Of a DNA stretch of 10,193 bases, positions 6,665 to 10,193 are shown in pieces (position 1 is the stretch's first letter; the number at the start of each line of letters is the position of its first letter). This DNA comes from Gammaproteobacteria bacterium. GTDB lineage: Bacteria > Gemmatimonadota > Gemmatimonadetes > Longimicrobiales > Gaopeijiaceae. The notes under the pieces are model-generated. The model ran no database searches. It was not told the origin of the DNA and saw only the letters and a list, made by a program, of their open reading frames with translations. Both the position numbers and the translations under genes were made by a program. The stretch covers positions 1 through 10,193 of the forward strand of contig VYDD01000365.1 in assembly GCA_009843625.1 (NCBI GenBank), in the 5' to 3' direction.

Positions 6665-6861
6665 TTCCTGCCTGTTACAACCCACGACCCCGGTGCGGCG
6701 GTACTTCGGCCAGTCCACCGCCGATTTGGGGGCACGGGGGCGCGACTGGCGACGGTAGCCAACGGGTTTACCCCACCGCTGGAACGCTCAGGAACGCTCT
6801 GGAATGTCGGGTTTTTCCTACCAGTTGACCCCCTTGCGAACAGCGTTTCAACGTTTGTGGC
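6665..6861. promoter_or_regulatory. Divergent control region between the S24 repressor and the transfer operon
   Basis: These 197 bases separate two outward-facing genes and should contain both promoters and the operators. On the plus strand TTGACC (6825-6830) could be a -35 element, with TTCAAC (6847-6852) as a poor -10 at 16-base spacing, giving a start within a few bases of the ATG at 6862. On the minus strand TTGAAA (from 6851) and TCAACT (from 6828), 17 bases apart, overlap the same elements. The shared arms GTTGA (6824-6828) and TCAAC (6848-6852) are inverted repeats. All hexamers are imperfect, so this is a suggestion only. Confidence 0.4.
6781..6806. repeat. Three tandem GGAA-type repeats with 10-base period, candidate operator
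   Basis: GGAACGCTCA, GGAACGCTCT and the beginning of GGAATG follow each other at exactly 10-base intervals, about one helical turn, so each copy faces the same side of the DNA. This is a common layout for cooperative repressor or activator binding. It lies about 20-45 bases upstream of the candidate -35 of the transfer operon. The GAAC half-sites have 6 bases between them, one short of the GAAC-N7-GAAC LexA box of alphaproteobacteria. Confidence 0.5.
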
Positions 6862-7407
6862 ATGAAGACGCTGGAAGGGCACTTCAGGTCGCGCTTGGAC
6901 GCGTTCATCGAGAGCACGGGCATGCCCCTGTCCACCCTCGGCCGAAGGGCGATCGGCGATCCGAACCTGATGCGCGAGATCGCGAGGGGTCGCTCGCCGA
7001 CGCTGCGGACGGCCGACCGGATTCTGGCGTACACGACCACCTACGAGCGGGAGCGGCATCGCGCGCGGTATCCGCCGCGGCGGCGGCCCCGGAGGCGGAA
7101 AAAACCGCGAGCGAAACTAACGAGGAGATCTGGAACGATGACCGAAAGCCCAAAGGACCCGCGCACTACTTCGCCCGTGCGCCTGCTGCGCCGGCCGGAG
7201 GTCGAGGCTCGCACCGGCCTGTCGCGGAGCTCGATCTACGCGCGGATGGCGGAGGGGACCTTCCCCCGCCCGGTCCGGCTGGGCAAGTACGGCGTGGCCT
7301 GGATCGAGGCGGAGATCGACGAGTGGGTCCGCAACCGGATCTCGGCGGGCAGGACGGCGGAGAGACCGTCGTCCACGAACCAACAAGGAAAGGACGAGAG
7401 ACGATGA
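6862..7407 (+). CDS. Fused reading frame: small helix-turn-helix domain plus AlpA-type regulator
   Basis: One open frame of 181 residues contains two modules normally found as separate small proteins. Residues 1-60 (MKTLEGHFRSRLDAF, LSTLGRRAIGDPNLMREIARGRSPTLRT, ADRILAY) look like a short helix-turn-helix regulator of mobile elements. Residues 61-92 are an extremely arginine-rich joint. From Met93 comes an AlpA/MerR-like winged helix: VRLLRRPEVEARTGLSRSS, IYARMAEGTFPRPVRLG and VAWIEAEIDEWVRNRI (about 107-160), with a polar tail. A Shine-Dalgarno-like AGGAG and the ATG at 7138 lie inside the frame, so an 89-residue AlpA protein may be made on its own. A one-base shift at the A6 run (7099-7104) would end the first module at a TAA at 7118. 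So this is a true fusion, a frameshifting site, or two genes joined by a sequence error. The last base overlaps the pilin start. The likely role is regulation of transfer genes. Confidence 0.72.
   Translation: MKTLEGHFRSRLDAFIESTGMPLSTLGRRAIGDPNLMREIARGRSPTLRTADRILAYTTTYERERHRARYPPRRRPRRRKKPRAKLTRRSGTMTESPKDPRTTSPVRLLRRPEVEARTGLSRSSIYARMAEGTFPRPVRLGKYGVAWIEAEIDEWVRNRISAGRTAERPSSTNQQGKDERR
7123..7140 (+). promoter_or_regulatory. Internal ribosome-binding site and start for the AlpA module
   Basis: AGGAG at 7123-7127 is followed after 10 bases by the ATG at 7138-7140, in frame with the upstream domain. The spacing is slightly long, but GGA at 7131-7134 adds purines closer to the start. The AlpA family match begins soon after this ATG, which favours a separately translated product. 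Confidence 0.5.
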
Positions 7408-7691
7408 GAACGTTGCTAACAACGATGCGGGGAGCCGCGTGGGCCGTGCTGCTAGTGCTGACCCCCGGCGCGCTCCATGCGCAGGGCACGAGTCCGTGGG
7501 TGGACGCGGTGAACGAGCTACAGACGCAGTTCACGGGACCGATCGCGCGCGGTCTGTCGCTGATCGCGATCGTGGTGGGCGGGCTGATGTTCGCGTTCGG
7601 CGAGGGCGGGAGCAAGCGCACGCTGGCGGGGATCATCTTCGGGATCGGGATGGCGGTGGGCGCGGTGAACTTCCTCGGCTGGCTGTTCTGA
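7404..7691 (+). CDS. trbC: TrbC/VirB2-family conjugative pilin precursor
   Basis: This 95-residue protein has a signal peptide with a hydrophobic core (AAWAVLLVLTPGALHA, about 11-26) and an ALHA-QG signal peptidase site after residue 26. Two hydrophobic segments follow: about 48-66 (ARGLSLIAIVVGGLMFAF) and 74-95 (LAGIIFGIGMAVGAVNFLGWLF), separated by the short charged loop GEGGSKR. That is the standard layout of VirB2/TrbC pilins, the major subunit of the type IV secretion pilus at the inner membrane before assembly. The ATG overlaps the stop of the preceding gene as ATGA, with AAGGAAAGGA just upstream as ribosome-binding site. The next gene starts on the last base of its stop (TGATG). Order and size match trb/virB operons, so confidence in the family is high. 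Confidence 0.86.
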   Translation: MRTLLTTMRGAAWAVLLVLTPGALHAQGTSPWVDAVNELQTQFTGPIARGLSLIAIVVGGLMFAFGEGGSKRTLAGIIFGIGMAVGAVNFLGWLF

Positions 7692-7996
7692 TGCGTGGCC
7701 TCGGGCGCTGGCCGGGCTACGCGGCACTGAACCGTCCACTCACCGTGCTGGGCGTGGAGCGGCGGCTGTTCCTGCTGGGCGCGACGCTCGCGGTCGCGGT
7801 GTGGAACGCGACGGCTTCGCTCTCGGGGGGCGGCCTGGTGTTCGCGGGCTGCTACGGCGCGGGCTGGCTGGCAGGCCGGAGGGACCCGGCCATGCTCGCG
7901 GTCCTCCGCGCGGCGGCCCGCTATCCGGCCCGGTTCGATCCGGGCAAGTGGACGGAAGAGCCTTGGCATCTCCACATCCGGACGGACTCGAAGTGA
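7691..7996 (+). CDS. VirB3/TrbD-like inner-membrane protein of the type IV secretion system
   Basis: The 101-residue protein has the VirB3-type N-terminal segment LNRPLTVLGVERRLF (13-27), followed by two hydrophobic stretches (about 27-43, LFLLGATLAVAVWNATA, and 48-62, GLVFAGCYGAGWLAG) and a basic, cytoplasmic-looking tail ending in HLHIRTDSK. VirB3 proteins sit in the inner membrane and associate with the VirB4 ATPase during pilus assembly. It starts on the last base of the pilin stop codon (TGATG), and the following VirB4 frame begins at an overlapping GTGA. The identification rests on topology, on the P-x-x-x-x-GV motif and on its position between VirB2 and VirB4. Sequence alone does not decide between the names TrbD and VirB3. 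Confidence 0.8.
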   Translation: MRGLGRWPGYAALNRPLTVLGVERRLFLLGATLAVAVWNATASLSGGGLVFAGCYGAGWLAGRRDPAMLAVLRAAARYPARFDPGKWTEEPWHLHIRTDSK

Positions 7997-10193
7997 GAGT
8001 GGCCGAGGAACGCCGGGCCTACGAGGCGGCCGGTTCGCTGGCGGAGGAGCTGCCCTACTGGGGCTGGCTCGAAGACGACCGCACCTGCCTGACCCGTTCG
8101 GGCGAGTTGGCGGCGGCGGGCCGGATCCGTCCCGCCGCGGTGGACGGCCGCACGCCCGAACAGATCGACCGCGTGCTCGGGCTCTGGCAGCGGCTGTTGT
8201 CGGGGCTCGGTTCCGACACGCGCCTCCAGTTCCACATGCTCCGGCGTCCCAGCCGCAGCGAGGGTCTGGACGATGGCGGTTCGGACATCGCGTCCCTGTC
8301 GGGCCGCAAGCGAGGCGCGTTCCTCGCCGGACGCGTCCAGCGGCTCGAAGCCTTCGTGGTCTGGTCGCACGACCCGGGCCTCCGTCCGGCGGGCGGGGGT
8401 TCCGGGACGGGACCGCTGTCGCGACTCAAGCGGTTTGGCAAGCGCGGCGGCAAGACGGCCACATCCTACCTGGCCTCGGAGATCGAGGCGGCCGCGGGCC
8501 GGTTCCGCGCGATGATCGACGCGGGCCGCTCGCTCGTGGCCGAGCACACGCCCGTCGAGATGCTGGGAGCCTTGGAAGCGTCCCGGCTTCTCTCCGAACT
8601 CATCAACCGCCCCGGCACGTTCTGGGACGGTGCGACGGGGAGCGGCATGAACTGGCGGCTCGCGCTCTCGGAGCTTGAAGCGGAGCGGTCGCATCTCCGG
8701 CTGGACGGCGAGCCGGTGATCCTGTACTCGCTCCTGTCGCCGCCCGGCCAGGCGCACGCGAACCTGCTCAGGGACCTCTACTGCCTGGACGCGGTGACGA
8801 CCGTGTCGCTCGAATGGCGGCCGTGGGCGGTCGAGGCGGCGCGGCGGCGGATCCGGAGCGCGCAGCGCCACTACTTCTCGCGGCGCTACTCGATGATGGC
8901 GCACGCGCAGGACGCGCAGGGCACGGCGGCGGCGATGGTCGATTCGGCGGCGGCCGCCGAGTCCGACCGTCTGGGAGCGGCGCTGGTCGAACTCGAAGCC
9001 GATGGCGTGGCCTACGGCGAGGCGTCGCTGACCGTGGCGCTCCACGGCGAACTCGACGGGATCGAGCGGCTGGACGGCGATGTGCGGCGGCTGTTCGCCG
9101 CGCACGACGCGAAGGTGATCCGGGAGGGCTACGGCCAGATGCCCGCGTGGTTCGCCCGGCTCCCGGCCCAGCCGCGCAAGCGGCAGGTGCGGAAGGTGTT
9201 CGTATCGGCCGGTCTCGCGGCGTGCCTCGCGCCCGTGTTCGGCCCTCCGAGGGGGAACCGGAAGAGCCGCCATCTCGACCGCGAGCCGCTGGCGGTGTTC
9301 GAGACGCCGTGGCGCACGGCATACCGCTACGACCTGTTCGCGGGCGACGTGGGCCACACGCTGATCCTTGGAGCGACGGGCTCGGGCAAGAGCTTCACCC
9401 TCAACTTCCTGCTGGTCGAGGCGCTCAAGTACGATCCCCGCATCCTGATCCTGGACCTGGGCGGCTCCTACCGCTGGCTGACCCGGTTCCTCGGGGGCCG
9501 GTATCTGGAGCTGGCGCCCGGCGAGGCGGAGCCGACGCTCCGGCTTACGCCCTTCGCGCTGCCCGCCACCGCGAGGACGTTCCAGTTCCTCACGGGCTGG
9601 GTTCTCCGGCTCCTGAAGCTAGGCGGCTACGAGGCGAGCGGCGCGGACACGAGCGAGATCCGCGCGCGGATCGAGGATCTGTACGCGCTCGGGGCCGAGC
9701 GGCGGACGCTCAACGTGCTGGCCGGTTCGCTCCCCTCCGCGATGTGGCCCGCGCTGAGCCGCTGGACGGAGGGCGGCGCGTGGGGCGCGTTCTTCGACAA
9801 CGCGCCATCCGGCGAGACCGACATCGAGTTCCGGGACTGGCAGGTGATCGACCTCGCGGGCGCGGCGGAGCACGCGGACCTCTGCGAGGCGGCGCTCGCC
9901 TACCTGCTGGAGCGCATGCGGCTTGAGATCGAGGACCCGGCAGAGACCGCGCGGCTCAAGCTGATGGTCGTGGACGAGGCGTGGCGGTACATGCAGGACC
10001 CCGCCGTGCTGAACTACCTGGCCGAGGCGGCCAAGACGTGGCGGAAGAAGAACGCCGCGCTCGTGCTCGCCACGCAGTCCGCCGTGGACGTGACGGCGAC
10101 GCCGGGTGCCTCGGCGCTTCTCGAATCGATCCCCACCCAGCTGGTCCGCGCCAACGCCGACCTGCCCGACGAGGCCGGGGCGCTGTTCCGGCT
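7993..10193 (+). CDS. virB4: VirB4/TrbE-type conjugative transfer ATPase, C-terminus beyond the window
   Basis: The frame runs open to the right edge, giving 733 residues of a protein that is usually about 800-850 long. The N-terminal half (LAEELPYWGWLEDDRTCLTR) matches the CagE/TrbE/VirB type. The AAA core has Walker A GATGSGKS at 460-467, a strand ILDLGGSYRWL around 486-496, Walker B LMVVDEAW at 657-664, RKKNAALVLATQS near 684-696 with the sensor glutamine at 695, and then an ESIPTQL segment. VirB4 powers pilus assembly and substrate transfer at the cytoplasmic face of the inner membrane, with VirB3. I chose the GTG at 7993, whose GTGA overlaps the VirB3 stop; a second GTG at 7999 is possible. 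No clear Shine-Dalgarno precedes it, fitting coupled translation. Both Walker motifs are intact, so the ATPase looks functional. Confidence 0.94.
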   Translation, partial: MRVAEERRAYEAAGSLAEELPYWGWLEDDRTCLTRSGELAAAGRIRPAAVDGRTPEQIDRVLGLWQRLLSGLGSDTRLQFHMLRRPSRSEGLDDGGSDIASLSGRKRGAFLAGRVQRLEAFVVWSHDPGLRPAGGGSGTGPLSRLKRFGKRGGKTATSYLASEIEAAAGRFRAMIDAGRSLVAEHTPVEMLGALEASRLLSELINRPGTFWDGATGSGMNWRLALSELEAERSHLRLDGEPVILYSLLSPPGQAHANLLRDLYCLDAVTTVSLEWRPWAVEAARRRIRSAQRHYFSRRYSMMAHAQDAQGTAAAMVDSAAAAESDRLGAALVELEADGVAYGEASLTVALHGELDGIERLDGDVRRLFAAHDAKVIREGYGQMPAWFARLPAQPRKRQVRKVFVSAGLAACLAPVFGPPRGNRKSRHLDREPLAVFETPWRTAYRYDLFAGDVGHTLILGATGSGKSFTLNFLLVEALKYDPRILILDLGGSYRWLTRFLGGRYLELAPGEAEPTLRLTPFALPATARTFQFLTGWVLRLLKLGGYEASGADTSEIRARIEDLYALGAERRTLNVLAGSLPSAMWPALSRWTEGGAWGAFFDNAPSGETDIEFRDWQVIDLAGAAEHADLCEAALAYLLERMRLEIEDPAETARLKLMVVDEAWRYMQDPAVLNYLAEAAKTWRKKNAALVLATQSAVDVTATPGASALLESIPTQLVRANADLPDEAGALFR

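Noticed and set aside
5930..6718. GTG start at 6718 for the S24 repressor
   Set aside because: It adds 18 non-conserved residues into the regulatory region; the ATG at 6664 or 6643 fits the family better.
6782..6795. GAAC direct repeats resembling the alphaproteobacterial LexA box
   Set aside because: The box needs seven bases between GAAC units; here there are six. Kept only as a phased repeat.
1..10193. CRISPR arrays, tRNA genes, insertion sequences, integrase or att sites
   Set aside because: No regularly spaced repeats, tRNA-like cloverleaf, transposase motifs or flanking direct repeats were recognised by reading.

Overview
The window is a GC-rich stretch of bacterial DNA. It looks like accessory DNA where the edge of a phage-defence gene cluster meets an integrative or conjugative element (a mobile element with a type IV secretion system). 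The host cannot be named from the sequence. GC content, GTG starts and gene families fit a proteobacterium or a similar high-GC Gram-negative lineage, and the TrbC/VirB2-VirB3-VirB4 set supports a diderm host. No rRNA, tRNA, CRISPR array, insertion sequence, integrase or clear att site was seen.

Left region (1-4046, + strand): the C-terminal end of a DUF1156-type putative DNA methylase, cut by the window edge, then a complete 1107-residue DUF499-type ATPase. The ATPase has an N-terminal Swt1-like HEPN domain (RNRWAH motif), a Walker A GGGKTH and a Walker B VVLIDE. These two families occur together in anti-phage clusters, where they resemble the methylase plus ATPase pairs of BREX/Pgl. Other members of the cluster would lie to the left, outside the window.

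Middle region (4122-6664, - strand): in transcription order, an S24-type (LexA/CI-like) repressor-protease, a compact DprA/SMF-like protein, a ComF-like phosphoribosyltransferase whose start overlaps the end of dprA, and, after a 108-base gap, a HicB-like antitoxin without a visible HicA. A candidate -10 box and a 6-8-6 inverted repeat lie just upstream of the DprA gene.

Right region (6862-10193, + strand): a divergent conjugation operon. It starts with a reading frame joining a small helix-turn-helix domain to an AlpA-type domain. A pilin (TrbC/VirB2), a VirB3/TrbD-like membrane protein and a VirB4/TrbE ATPase follow, the last cut by the right edge. Each tra start overlaps the stop before it, so translation is probably coupled.

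Working model (inference): the S24 repressor controls the shared divergent region 6665-6861 and holds the conjugation operon off until DNA damage triggers its self-cleavage. The DprA/ComF-like pair would then handle incoming or outgoing single-stranded DNA, or act in nucleotide-based defence. The defence genes are cargo or an older flanking island. The DprA plus phosphoribosyltransferase pair beside a transfer operon, and the fused HTH-AlpA frame, are the parts most worth a second look.
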